This document shows, one piece after another, positions 52,506 through 62,162 of a stretch of 64,000 nt of DNA. Made by a program: the position numbers and the translations under genes. The notes under the pieces are model-generated. The model was given only the letters and a program-made list of their open reading frames with translations. It was not told the DNA's origin and ran no database searches. This stretch comes from JAGQIB01 sp041393395 (GTDB lineage Bacteria > ARS69). Where the stretch lies: contig JAWKKG010000008.1 of the NCBI GenBank assembly GCA_041393395.1, forward strand, positions 266,055 to 330,054. Direction: 5' to 3'. Positions within the stretch are counted from its first letter, which is position 1; each line of letters starts with the position of its first letter.

Positions 52506-53828
52506 TCACTCCGCCCGCAGCCCGGTGAAACGGCGCCCGGTCACCCGTGCGTAGGTCCACTCGAAGCCCACCGCCCCCAGGAGCATCCCGCCGAACACGA
52601 GCAGGTCGCGTGGCGACTCCCGGAAGGTGTGAGCGAGGAGCGCGAGGAGCGCGCCGAAGCACGCGAGGCACGCGATTCCGCAGATCAGACGTCGGGCCCG
52701 GATCTCCCCCGCCAGCTTCCAGCCGGCCGCGTTCACGAACGCGAACAGCAGCAGGAAGCTCGCGCTCCCGAGAATCGCGATGGACTGCAGGTTCACGGTG
52801 TTCGCGAGCAGCAAGGAAAGCGCGGCCGTCAACGTCACGCCGCCGAGCGGTCGGTTCCAGACCCTCCGGCCGAGCTCGGCGGGAAGCTCTCCGTCCTTCG
52901 CGAGCGTGAAGCCCAGACGCGCGTTGCCGTAGATCGTGGCGTTCACGGCCGAGAACGTCGCGAGGAGCGCGGAAACGGACACGAGCACGAAGCCGGTCTT
53001 CCCGAGCGCAGGCTTCGCGGCCGCCGCGAGCGCGTAGTCCTTGGCACGCGCGATCGTCTCGCCGTCGATCGAGCCCACGGTCACGATCGCCACGAGGAGG
53101 TACAGCGCGATCACGAACGCGACGCATCCGAAGAACGCCCGCGGCAACGTGACGTTCGGATGGCGGACGTCGGCGGCGGAGTTCGCGATGAGCTCGAACC
53201 CCTCGTACGCCACGAAGATCACCATCCCCGCCACGACGAGCTGTCCCGGCCCCGCCCAGGCCGCGGGTGCGAGCCGCGACGGATCGATGGAGCCGGCGCC
53301 CGCCCCGATCACCACGGCGAGGAGCGCGAGCTTGAGGACCACGATGACCGTTTCGGACTCGCTGACGATGTCGGAATTGAAGACATTGATCGCGGCCGGC
53401 AGCACGATGGCCGCACTGACCAGCACGTGCCGCCACACCGGCGACGGCTCCGGAAGGAACGTCAGCGCGTAGGAGCCGAACGCCGCCGCGTAGAGAGCGA
53501 TCGTCACGAGGTAGCTGAGCCAGAGCGCCAGGTTCAGGGAGCCGGTGAGGAGGTCGATCCCGAAGGCCCGATCGAGGAACACGATCGTGCCGCCCGCGTT
53601 CGGGTACCGCACCGAGAGCTTCGCGTAGGAGTAGGACGTGAGGAGCGCCAGCAGCCCCGCGATCCCGAACGCGATCGGCGTGCCGCCGCGGGCGAGACCG
53701 ACCGCGGTGCCCAGCACCGCGAAGATGCCGCCACCGACCATCCCGCCGACGCCGATCGCGATCGCGCCCAGGAGCCCGACCCGGCCGCCTTCGGCCGAGG
53801 CGGAGGAGGACGACCTGGCGCCGGTCAC
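52506..53828 (-). CDS. APC-superfamily amino acid permease
   Basis: 440 residues from a GTG at 53828 that overlaps the thioredoxin stop (GTGA). About 12 helices; the first has the APC signature GAIAIGVGGMVGGGIFAVLG, and the sixth-helix region reads FVAYEGFELIANSAADVRHP. It imports an amino acid or amine by proton or sodium coupling, or exchanges one. Its substrate is not readable. Confidence 0.87.
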   Translation of the reverse strand: MTGARSSSSASAEGGRVGLLGAIAIGVGGMVGGGIFAVLGTAVGLARGGTPIAFGIAGLLALLTSYSYAKLSVRYPNAGGTIVFLDRAFGIDLLTGSLNLALWLSYLVTIALYAAAFGSYALTFLPEPSPVWRHVLVSAAIVLPAAINVFNSDIVSESETVIVVLKLALLAVVIGAGAGSIDPSRLAPAAWAGPGQLVVAGMVIFVAYEGFELIANSAADVRHPNVTLPRAFFGCVAFVIALYLLVAIVTVGSIDGETIARAKDYALAAAAKPALGKTGFVLVSVSALLATFSAVNATIYGNARLGFTLAKDGELPAELGRRVWNRPLGGVTLTAALSLLLANTVNLQSIAILGSASFLLLFAFVNAAGWKLAGEIRARRLICGIACLACFGALLALLAHTFRESPRDLLVFGGMLLGAVGFEWTYARVTGRRFTGLRAE

Positions 53829-54501
53829 GGAGTCTCCGTCGCCGCAGCCTCCGCCGGTAGCGCCGAGTCGATCGCGGCTCGCACGGTCGCGAGGTCGATC
53901 GTGCCGCGCCACTCACCCACGAGGCGACCCTCGGCGTCGATCAGCGCCATCGCCGGGATGACCGCCACGAAGTACTTCTCCCAGGCATCCTTCGTGTCGC
54001 GCGCCATCGTGTACTCGAATTCGTTCTTCTCGAGAAACTTCTTCCAGGCCTTCTCGTCCTGATCGATCGATACGCCCACGACGCGCAGGCCACGCGGGGC
54101 GTACTCGCGCGCGAGGGCGGCCACCTCCGGCATCGCCTTCCGGCAAGGCGCGCACCACGTGGCCCAGAAATCCACGAGAGTCACGTCGCCCTTCTCGCGG
54201 AGTTCGATCTTCTCGCCGTCCGGAGTTCGCACCGTGACCGAGGGAGCGTCGCGCGGCACGGGATGCACCGCGAAGCCGGCGGGGAACGAGTCGAACGTCT
54301 CGGCGCATTGCTTGGAGCAGAACGAGTACGTCCTGCCCTCGAAGTCGCGGGTGGCCTTCACGTCCTCCTCGCCGTGACCGGCGCCGCGGACCTCGCAGGT
54401 GCGGCATACCGCCTTCGCCTTGTCGCCGGCCGTCGCGAGCGCGGGCGCGAGCAGCGCCACCGCACGAGGATCGCGAGCGCCGGAAATCGTCTCCACCTCA
54501 T
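53825..54501 (-). CDS. TlpA-like thioredoxin with N-terminal YHS/TRASH-like Cys domain; apparent frameshift near the start
   Basis: The main frame holds a Cys-rich metal-binding-like segment (CRTCEV, then FCSKQC) and a thioredoxin domain with FWATWCAPCRKAMPEV; the CAPC pair is the redox site. It probably acts in the periplasm in disulfide reduction or metal-centre assembly. The start lies at the ATG 54501 with GGAGG 8 nt upstream, but that ATG opens a different frame: MRWRRFPALAILV there, then AVALLAPALATA in the main frame. Adding one base near 54460-54468 joins them into a normal signal peptide. The alternative GTG at 54496 gives no basic N-region. Confidence 0.7.
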
Positions 54502-54518
54502 CGACCGTTCCTCCCGGA

Positions 54519-55034
54519 TCAGAATCCCACCGAAACCGACACGCCGGGGCGCTCCAGCCAGACCCACAGGAGGGACACGGCCGCGCGCGATCGCGCGTAG
54601 TGGAGCAGCAGGTGCGTCTTCCGACCATCATACATCGGCTGGACCGCGAGCCCGCGCCCCAGATCCAACGTCGCGCCGAACGGGAAATTGAGCGCCTCGT
54701 CCCATTCCGAGTAGTTCAGCGTGGCGTAAGCCGAGACGGGCAGATCAGGCGCGCGTTTCGCCGCGGTGAGGTAGTACGACTGCTTGCCCGGCGGCGAGCC
54801 GATGCGATCCGAGCTCGTGCCGAGGAACACGGCCGGACGGCGCCCCCGCTCCGTGGTCAGGAAACAGGTGACGAGCGGGCCGACCTCCTCCGCCATCGCG
54901 TTGAACTCCACCCCGATCTGCAGCGACGACAGCACCCGCACGTTCGCGGTGCTTCGCCAGCGGGCGCGATCCACGTCGGTGTCCACGTAGCGCTGGGAGA
55001 GTACCCACGTGGTCTGCAAGCCCGCGCCCCCCAC
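54519..55034 (-). CDS. Outer-membrane-type beta-barrel fragment (possibly a broken gene)
   Basis: The frame from the GTG at 55034 encodes 171 residues with alternating hydrophobic/polar strands (WVLSQRYVDTDVDRARW, LNYSEWDEALNFPFGATL) and a terminal VSVSVGF, the Phe-ending usual for outer-membrane barrels. There is no signal peptide in this frame as it stands. In the same frame upstream, an ATG at 55184 opens a signal peptide (MRFSTLCLAPILLGA) but two TGA codons (55064-55062 and 55055-55053) interrupt it. The intact gene was probably 54519-55184. Confidence 0.55.
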   Translation of the reverse strand: MGGAGLQTTWVLSQRYVDTDVDRARWRSTANVRVLSSLQIGVEFNAMAEEVGPLVTCFLTTERGRRPAVFLGTSSDRIGSPPGKQSYYLTAAKRAPDLPVSAYATLNYSEWDEALNFPFGATLDLGRGLAVQPMYDGRKTHLLLHYARSRAAVSLLWVWLERPGVSVSVGF

Positions 55035-55411
55035 GGGAGCGCCTTCGCCCGGTCACCCCGCTCAGGTGGGAGCCATGGCCACCGGCCGCGAGGGGCGGGG
55101 CGCGGGCTTCGGGTCCTCGGGGTCGGCGGCGGATGGACTCGCACCGAGCAAGATCGGCGCGAGGCACAAGGTGGAGAATCGCATCCCGAGAATCTCGGTC
55201 GAGGGCGGACCGCGGTCAACTCGCGACGCAACCGCCGGCGAGGGGCGCCTGCAGTCGTCCGCGATCCGGAACCGCCTGGGTTCTCGGCCGACCGCCCGGC
55301 CTGATGACCCGGTTTCTCCGGAAGCTGCGTATGGGGCACGAGAGACTCCCTACCGGGGCGAATCTCGCCCGTGTCCGCGAGCGCTCCCCCATCCGTTTCC
55401 GGAGGTTTCCC

Positions 55412-58400
55412 ATGTCCCCGAGGACCCTGTCGGCGCTGGGCGGCGCCCTGATTCTCACCCTCGCCACCGCGGCCGGCGCGCCCGGCGCCGAAGACCGGCT
55501 CGCCGTCCAGGCGCAGCTCCGGGCCGAGAAGTCGGCCCACGAGAAGGCCCGCCTCCGCGTGCCCGTCACCGGTCAGCCTCCGTCCACCCTCGGCGAGCTG
55601 CAGCGGGTCGGCGACACGTTCGTCGATGCCGACGGGCGCGCTGCGCTCGTCCCCTCCCGAGAGCTACGGGAGGAGGATCGCGGTCCGAAGAGCCACCTCG
55701 AGAAGTGGGCGCTGCTCGGGCTCGAGCTCCCCGCGGCGCCCGGCATTCCGGAGCCGCGGCGAGTCCTCGAGAAACCGGCCGAGGTCGAGATTCACGATCG
55801 CGTCGACCCCACGATGGTGATGTTCAAGTTCCGGGACGAGGTTCCGGTGCGTCTGCGCGGCGGACGACTCGAGTCCACAGCGCGGTCGTCCGCGGAGTGG
55901 GAGACCGTGCTCGGCAGCTACCCGGAGAAGGAGCTGCTGCGCGCGTTCCGCACGGGCGAGGCGATTCTCGACGCGGACCGGGGAACCGGCGAGGCGCTCT
56001 CCGGACGCGTGCTCCCCGACCTCAACAACTGGTATCTCGCCCGCTTCCCGGCGGGATCCGTCCGGGGCGTCGACCTCGCGAACGAGCTCCTCGCGCTCGA
56101 CGCGATCGAGGTCGCCTACCTGCAGGCGATTGCCGAGCCGCCGTTCTGCGGGGATTTCCTGCCGAACACGCCCGACTGGGAGGACGCGGCGGATTTCCTG
56201 GGGCCGCCGCCGGAAGGCGTGAACGCCCACTGGGCGCACGCGTACCACCCGGGCGCGGACGGGCCAGGGAACTCGCTCTGGGTCGCCGATCTCGAGTGGG
56301 GCTGGTGCGTGGATCACGAGGACCTCGACATCACGGCCGGCGACATCGTGAACGGCAACACGGGTTTCAGCGCGAACGCGGAGAATCACGGCACCGCCGT
56401 TCTCGGAATCCTCGGCGCCTGCGACAACGCGAACGGCGTGAAGGGCATCACGCCCGACATCGCGATGAAGATGTTCGACTTCGACTCGGAGCCGACGTGG
56501 GGGAGCAACATCTCCACCGCGACGTCCTTCCTCGCCCCCGGCGACATCATGCTGCTGGAGATCCACATCGGCGGCCCGGACACGGGCACGAGCTGCCCGT
56601 GCAACTGCTCGCAGTTCGAGTACGTCCCGGTGGAATGGGACCAGGCCGCGTTCGACGCCATCCAGACCGCGACCGCGAATGGCATCATCGTGGTGGAGGC
56701 GGCGGGCAACGGCAGCGTCAATCTCGACTGGTCGGTCTATCAGAACCGGTTCCAGCGCTGGTTCCGGGATTCCGGCGCCATCATGGTGGCTGCCACCGAG
56801 TACTCGCAGGCGGCGAGCTGCTTCACGAACCACGGAAGCCGCATCGATGCGCACGGCATCGGCGGCAGCGTCGTGACCACCGGCTACGGAGACCTGTTCA
56901 ATCCGGCGGACTGCCGTCAGCGCTATACGAACTCGTTCGGCGGAACGTCGTCCGCGTCGCCGATGGTGACCGGCGCGTGCGCGTCGCTGCAGGGATACAT
57001 GCGCGAGCGCTGGGGCTACACGATGCTGCCGGCGGCGATGCGGAGCTGGGTGGTCGAGGGCGGCACGCCGGACATCTCGTCCACCAAGGAGACGGGGCTG
57101 ATGCCGGACCTCGAGGCCGCGATCCACGCGCTCGAGCCCGACTGGCGACCGAACCGACCCGCCGGATGGACCGGGGAGGCGGTCCCTCGCCTCACCGGCA
57201 ACGCGACGTTCGGCTCCGCCATCCTCTCTCCCCTGGCGCTGCCGGAGGGCAGCGATCCTGCCCGCGGCCACGAGACGTTCTTCAACTGGGCGTCGCAGAT
57301 CGCGCCGGGCTCGCTGTTCGGGTCCATCTCGGGAGCCGTGACGGGACTCACGCTCGACGACGAGTTCCTGTGGACGTGCCTCGGAGGGGGACAGGCCCCC
57401 GGGAGCTGGCAGTACTGCACGAACGTGTCACGGTACGTGAAGGGCGGTCGGCACACCGTTCAGCTCGATGCCGACTACCTCGACGTCGAACTGGAGGGAG
57501 ACGAGACCAACAACCACTGGGAGGGTCAGTTCATCTGGGAGGGTCTCAAGCTCGACGTCGGCGAGTCGACCGTGCAGACCGCCGATCCGCTCTCCACCGC
57601 CGGCAGCATCGGGTGGTACAACGCGCAGGGCTTCGAGGGCGACCGCTACTCGGAGAACTGGCACGCGTTCGCGGTGCTCCCGGCGGACGGCCTCGACGAC
57701 TTCGACATTCGGTTCAACCAGGAGCTCCCGCTGAACTCGCCGCAGCAGGGCTTTGGCGCGTACGAGGTGTGGTCATCCGACGGGCCCGGCCAGGTCGACT
57801 TCGTCCTGGCGGACCGCACCACCTACGGCCCGAGCACGAGCTGGGCGAGCGTGCTCTGGTTCGGCGGCGCCGGCGACCCGAAGCGGGTCCAGTTCCAGGG
57901 CAGCTTCGGAACCATCAGTACGCCCGGCGTCCACGGCGCCTTCACGATTCCGGCGACCGGCATCGTGGGGATCCACGAGCTGTGGGTGGACGCGGGCGAC
58001 TGGACCGTGGAGGTGAATCCCATCTTCGGCGATTCCGACATCGGTATCTCGGTGTACAACAACGCGACCGGGCTCTTTGCGAAGGACGACGCGCTGCCCG
58101 GCGCGTACACGGACGCGTTCCGCGGCTGGGGGCCCGAGACGGTCACGTTCACCGCGACGCAGAACGATCGCTTCGGCCTCGTGGTGTGGAAGCCCGACCA
58201 CGGCAACATCTCGAAGGGCGTGACCTACCACGTGATCCTGCAGCCGGCGACCGCGGTGGGCGTGGATCCGGTCACTTCCCTCCCGACGGCGCTCGCGCTC
58301 GCGGCGCCGCGCCCGAACCCGGCGTCGGGCCCGTTCTCGCTCGCGTTCGACGTGCCCGCCGACGCCGGACACGTCACGCTCGACGTGTACGATCTCGGCG

Positions 58401-58567
58401 GTCGCCGTGTGGCCCGCCTCGTGGACGGATCGGTCGAAGCCGGACGGCACACGGCGCGGTGGGACGGCCAGGATCAGACGGGACTGTCGGCGGCGGCGGG
58501 CGTCTACTTCGCGCGTCTGCAGGCGGGAGCGGAGACCATCACCCGCAAGATCACTCTGCTGCCCTGA
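55412..58567 (+). CDS. Secreted subtilisin-like S8 protease with FlgD-type tail (paralogue of 33147-37316)
   Basis: 1051 residues; GGAGG lies 6 nt before the ATG. A signal peptide (about residues 1-27) leads into a propeptide and then the catalytic domain: Asp in VADLEWGWCVDHEDL (about 291), His in HGTAVLGILGA (about 325), Asn in EAAGNGS and Ser in GGTSSASPM (about 510). A CPCNC cluster precedes FEYVPVEWD. A single copy of the C-terminal module follows (PRLTGNATFGSAIL start, KGGRHTVQLDADY). A FlgD tail ends it (PRPNPASG, WDGQDQTG, GVYFARL). The DLEW motif and Cys cluster are shared with the other S8 protein. Confidence 0.88.
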   Translation: MSPRTLSALGGALILTLATAAGAPGAEDRLAVQAQLRAEKSAHEKARLRVPVTGQPPSTLGELQRVGDTFVDADGRAALVPSRELREEDRGPKSHLEKWALLGLELPAAPGIPEPRRVLEKPAEVEIHDRVDPTMVMFKFRDEVPVRLRGGRLESTARSSAEWETVLGSYPEKELLRAFRTGEAILDADRGTGEALSGRVLPDLNNWYLARFPAGSVRGVDLANELLALDAIEVAYLQAIAEPPFCGDFLPNTPDWEDAADFLGPPPEGVNAHWAHAYHPGADGPGNSLWVADLEWGWCVDHEDLDITAGDIVNGNTGFSANAENHGTAVLGILGACDNANGVKGITPDIAMKMFDFDSEPTWGSNISTATSFLAPGDIMLLEIHIGGPDTGTSCPCNCSQFEYVPVEWDQAAFDAIQTATANGIIVVEAAGNGSVNLDWSVYQNRFQRWFRDSGAIMVAATEYSQAASCFTNHGSRIDAHGIGGSVVTTGYGDLFNPADCRQRYTNSFGGTSSASPMVTGACASLQGYMRERWGYTMLPAAMRSWVVEGGTPDISSTKETGLMPDLEAAIHALEPDWRPNRPAGWTGEAVPRLTGNATFGSAILSPLALPEGSDPARGHETFFNWASQIAPGSLFGSISGAVTGLTLDDEFLWTCLGGGQAPGSWQYCTNVSRYVKGGRHTVQLDADYLDVELEGDETNNHWEGQFIWEGLKLDVGESTVQTADPLSTAGSIGWYNAQGFEGDRYSENWHAFAVLPADGLDDFDIRFNQELPLNSPQQGFGAYEVWSSDGPGQVDFVLADRTTYGPSTSWASVLWFGGAGDPKRVQFQGSFGTISTPGVHGAFTIPATGIVGIHELWVDAGDWTVEVNPIFGDSDIGISVYNNATGLFAKDDALPGAYTDAFRGWGPETVTFTATQNDRFGLVVWKPDHGNISKGVTYHVILQPATAVGVDPVTSLPTALALAAPRPNPASGPFSLAFDVPADAGHVTLDVYDLGGRRVARLVDGSVEAGRHTARWDGQDQTGLSAAAGVYFARLQAGAETITRKITLLP

Positions 58568-58647
58568 GTCCAGCCCGGGGGGCCGCGGGGATCCGGTGTA
58601 TCATTGCCGGACTCCCCGGCCCCCTTCGCATCGTCCGGAGCCGAGCG

Positions 58648-59214
58648 TTGACGGAACCCGGCATCACCCAGCTGCTCCAGGCAGTCGGCGACGGCGACCC
58701 GGCGGCGCTGAACGACCTCTTCGATCTGCTCTACCCCGAGCTGCACGCGCTCGCCCACCACCAGCTCGCCCGCAACGAGCGCCAGACGCTCGACACCACC
58801 GCCATCGTGCACGAGGTCTACCTGCGCTTCGTTCGCCACGGCGCCGTGAGCTCGACGTGCCGGAGGCACTTCTTTGCGCTCTGCGCCAAGTCGATGCGAC
58901 AGATCATCATCGACCACGCCCGCCGCTATCTCGCCGGCAAGCGCGGCGGCGGGGTGACGCACACGGTCCTCGACGAAGGCACTCTCTCGATCGAGGAACG
59001 CGCCGACGAGCTGGTGGCGCTGGATCGCGAGCTCGAGCGGCTCACCGCGATGGATCCCCGTCTGGCGCGCGTCGTCGAGCTGCGCTTCTACGCGGGGCTC
59101 AACGTCGACGAGGCCGCCGACGCGCTCGGCGTCGCGGCGAGCACCGTGAAGCGGGACTGGCGCAAGGCGCGCGCCTGGCTGTACTCGCGGTTGAGCAGCG
59201 AGCTCGCGGAGTGA
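58648..59214 (+). CDS. ECF-type RNA polymerase sigma factor
   Basis: 188 residues from the TTG at 58648 (GGAG 8 nt upstream). Region 2 (about 20-90: DLLYPELHALAHHQLARNE, TTAIVHEVYLRF, FFALCAKSMRQIIIDHAR) and region 4 (about 130-185: ELRFYAGLNVDEAADALGV then ASTVKRDWRKARAWL) are clear. It belongs to the group of ECF factors commonly encoded beside Ser/Thr kinases. Its stop overlaps the kinase GTG, so the two form one signalling unit, probably with control through phosphorylation rather than an anti-sigma factor. Confidence 0.9.
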   Translation: MTEPGITQLLQAVGDGDPAALNDLFDLLYPELHALAHHQLARNERQTLDTTAIVHEVYLRFVRHGAVSSTCRRHFFALCAKSMRQIIIDHARRYLAGKRGGGVTHTVLDEGTLSIEERADELVALDRELERLTAMDPRLARVVELRFYAGLNVDEAADALGVAASTVKRDWRKARAWLYSRLSSELAE

Positions 59215-62075
59215 GCACTCCTTCCCCGTCCGAGTGGAGCCGGATCGAGTCGCTGTTCGACGAGGCGGTGGGCCTGCCGCCGGACCAGCGGGAGGCGTAC
59301 GTCACGGCCGCGGAGCAAGACCCACGCATCCGGGACGAAGTACACGCGATGCTGCGCGCCGACGCCCGGGAGGGAATCCTGGAGCGTTCCGTCGGCGACG
59401 TGGCGGCGGACTTCGTGCCTCCGGATCCCGACGAGACGCTCGCTCCGGGGACCGAGATCCCGCCCTACCGGATCGTCCGGCCGGTGGGCGCCGGCGGGAT
59501 GGGTACCGTGTACCTCGCGGAGCGCGCCGACGGCCAGTTCGACCAGCAGGTCGCGCTCAAGCTGATTCGCTCGGACCGAAACGTCGGCGCCATCCGGACG
59601 CGCTTCCTGCAGGAGCGCCAGATCCTCGCGAACCTCGATCACCCGAACATCGCGAAGCTCCTGGACGGCGGCATTACCGGTGACGGACGGCCGTACTTCG
59701 CCCTGGAGTACGTCGAGGGGAGTCCGATCACGCGCTACGCCGACGAGCAGCGTCTCGGCGTCGACGAGCGGGTCGATCTGTTCCGAAAGGTCTGCGCCGC
59801 CGTGGCGTACGCCCAGCAGCGCCTCGTGGTGCACCGGGATCTCAAGCCGTCGAACATCCTGGTGACCCCGGAGGGTGAGCCCAAGCTCCTCGACTTCGGC
59901 ATCGCGAAGCTGTTCGACCCGGACCAGCGGCGCCCGGACTTGACGCAGGAGGGCACGAGCGTGTTCACCCCGGAGTACGCCGCTCCGGAGCAGGTGCGCG
60001 GCGAAGGAATCACGACCGCCACCGACGTGTACGCGCTCGGCGGCATTCTCTACGAGTTGCTGTCCGGAGCGCTTCCGCTCACGCCGCAAGACCGGTCGCT
60101 CGTCGGCTGGCAGCGCGCCATTCTCGAGGCGGAGCCCGCGCCGATCACGCGGGCACTCGCGCGCACACCCGAACGAGAGCGCGCCGAGATCGCGGCCCGA
60201 CGTCGCCTCTCGGCCGCCGGCCTTTCCCGACGACTACGTGGTGATCTCACGAACGTCGTGGAGAAATCGCTGCGCAAGGAGGCCGACCGCCGGTACGCGA
60301 GCGCCGCCGAGCTTCTCGAAGACCTCGATGCCTTCCGGCGCGGGCTGCCGGTGCGGGCCGCGCCGCCGTCGCTCACGTACCGAGCACGGAAGTACGTCGC
60401 GCGGAACCGGCTGGCGGTGGCCGCCGCCGGAGCCGTGGCGCTGGCGCTGATCGGGGGAGCCGTGGCGACGTCGTGGCAGGCGCAGCGCGCCGAACAGGCC
60501 GCCGAACGCGCGACCGGAGTGACCCGCTTCCTCGTCAGCCTGTTCGAGGATGCGGATCCGAACGCGGCACCGGGACGGGAGATCACGGCCCGCGAACTGC
60601 TCGACCGCGGAGCCGCACGGCTCGATACGGAGCTCGTCGGGGACGCGCAGTCGCGAAGCGAACTGCTCCGGGTGGTGGGCGGTCTCTACGACCGCCTCGG
60701 CGAGTACCCGGCCGCCGAGGAACTGCACGAGCGCGCGCTCGAGAGCCGACTCGCACTGCACGGTCCCGATCATCCGCTCGTGGCGGAGAGCCTCGGCGAT
60801 CTCGGCCGCGCGAGGCTCGCCCAGTCGCGCTACGGGGACGCAGACTCCCTGTTCCGGCGCGCGCTCACGATTCACGAGGCGGCCGGGGCGGATGCGGCGT
60901 CGATGTCGCGCGCGTACGCGGACCTCGGCAGTGCGGCCGAACGGCTGGGTGAACTGGCGGAGGCGGCGGACTGGTACGAGCGGTCCCGGACCGCGGCCGC
61001 GCAAGCCCACGGACCTCGCTCGGCCGAGGTCGCCCGAGCCCTGCAGGACCTGGCGCTCGTGCAGCGCCAGAGCGGAGCGCTGGACGACGCGCAAGCGAGC
61101 CTGCGCGAGGCACTCGCGATCTACCAGGAGGTTCGACCCGCCGTGCATTCGGACATCGCCGAGGTGTTGCACGGGCTCGCCTGGAATCGACACGTCGCGG
61201 GCGACCGCGAGGAAGCCGAGCGGTTGTCGCGCGAGTCGGTGGAGATGCGACGTCGGCTCTATCCGAACGGGCATCCCGAGCTGGCGATCGGGATCCGCAA
61301 CCTCGGCACGATCCTCCGGGACGGCGGCGATCTCGATCAGGCCGAGGCGCTGTTTCGCGAGTCGCTCGCCATGACTCTCGAGTTCCTCGGAGAGGATCAC
61401 GTGGAGGTGGCGTCGGCGGTGAACGACCTCGCGATCGTCTCGTTCATCCGGCAGGACCTCGCCACCGCCCAGGAGCAGCTCCGGAGGGCGCGCGCGCTCT
61501 ACGAACGCCACCTCCCCGCCGACCACGCGCGCCTGCTCACGATCGACGGCAATCTGGCCGTGGTCGCGCTCCGCCTCGGTCAGTCGGACGAGGCGGCCCG
61601 CACGTTCGAGCGGCTCGTGGACGTGCGCACCGAGAAGTTCGGTGCCGCGCATCCGGACGTGGCGTACGCGTGGATCGGCGTCGGGAATGCTCGCGCGCAG
61701 GGCGAGTCGTGGCCCGAAGCGCGGGAAGCCTACGAGAGGGCGCTGTCGATCTACCGCGAGCTCTACGGGGAAGACCACGTCGACACGGCCGTCGCCAAGC
61801 GATTCCTCGCCCGGGCCGTCGGTGAGGAGGGCGACTGGGATTCGGCCACTCGCTGCGCGGCGGAGGCTCACGCGTTCCTGTCCGGCGAGTACCCGGAGAC
61901 GCACCGCCGGGTGGCGGAGGCGGCGGCGGAGCTCGGCCGCGCCCACCTGGAGTCCGGCCGCCGGAACGAGGCGACGCCGTTGCTGGCGAGCGCGCTCTCC
62001 GGCTACGAAGCGGCGTTCGGCGTCGACGATGCGCGGACGCGGGAGGTGGCGGAGCTGCTGGCGCGGAGTCGTTGA
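59211..62075 (+). CDS. Ser/Thr protein kinase with C-terminal TPR domain
   Basis: 954 residues from a GTG overlapping the sigma factor stop (GTGA). Kinase domain: GAGGMGTVYLAE (about 90), ALKL, HRDLKPSNIL (about 207), DFG in LDFGIAKLF, GTSVFTPEYAAPE. A transmembrane helix at about 400-421 separates it from an extracytoplasmic region of about nine TPRs (480-950). It is the typical partner of the neighbouring ECF factor: an outside signal read by the TPRs could be relayed by the kinase. Confidence 0.92.
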   Translation: MSTPSPSEWSRIESLFDEAVGLPPDQREAYVTAAEQDPRIRDEVHAMLRADAREGILERSVGDVAADFVPPDPDETLAPGTEIPPYRIVRPVGAGGMGTVYLAERADGQFDQQVALKLIRSDRNVGAIRTRFLQERQILANLDHPNIAKLLDGGITGDGRPYFALEYVEGSPITRYADEQRLGVDERVDLFRKVCAAVAYAQQRLVVHRDLKPSNILVTPEGEPKLLDFGIAKLFDPDQRRPDLTQEGTSVFTPEYAAPEQVRGEGITTATDVYALGGILYELLSGALPLTPQDRSLVGWQRAILEAEPAPITRALARTPERERAEIAARRRLSAAGLSRRLRGDLTNVVEKSLRKEADRRYASAAELLEDLDAFRRGLPVRAAPPSLTYRARKYVARNRLAVAAAGAVALALIGGAVATSWQAQRAEQAAERATGVTRFLVSLFEDADPNAAPGREITARELLDRGAARLDTELVGDAQSRSELLRVVGGLYDRLGEYPAAEELHERALESRLALHGPDHPLVAESLGDLGRARLAQSRYGDADSLFRRALTIHEAAGADAASMSRAYADLGSAAERLGELAEAADWYERSRTAAAQAHGPRSAEVARALQDLALVQRQSGALDDAQASLREALAIYQEVRPAVHSDIAEVLHGLAWNRHVAGDREEAERLSRESVEMRRRLYPNGHPELAIGIRNLGTILRDGGDLDQAEALFRESLAMTLEFLGEDHVEVASAVNDLAIVSFIRQDLATAQEQLRRARALYERHLPADHARLLTIDGNLAVVALRLGQSDEAARTFERLVDVRTEKFGAAHPDVAYAWIGVGNARAQGESWPEAREAYERALSIYRELYGEDHVDTAVAKRFLARAVGEEGDWDSATRCAAEAHAFLSGEYPETHRRVAEAAAELGRAHLESGRRNEATPLLASALSGYEAAFGVDDARTREVAELLARSR

Positions 62076-62162
62076 GCGGATGACCGCGCGCTCGGGGAGA
62101 ACGGCGCTATCCGGGTGGACCCCAACGATCGGGGAGTCGCGAGGCGACGCGACCGGGGCGAC

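Noticed and set aside
54496..54631. In-frame start of the thioredoxin at GTG 54496 or further upstream
   Set aside because: No basic N-region and no spaced Shine-Dalgarno; the ATG at 54501 has both, in the other frame.
55195..55223. Promoter TTGACC-17-GAGATT before ATG 55184
   Set aside because: The -10 matches only half the consensus and the gene is probably broken; kept only as a remark on leaderless starts.
55009..58640. Long plus-strand frames overlapping the second S8 protease (for example the 1401-residue frame)
   Set aside because: Arg-rich shadow of the protease; only its end (from 58648) is a real gene, the ECF sigma factor.
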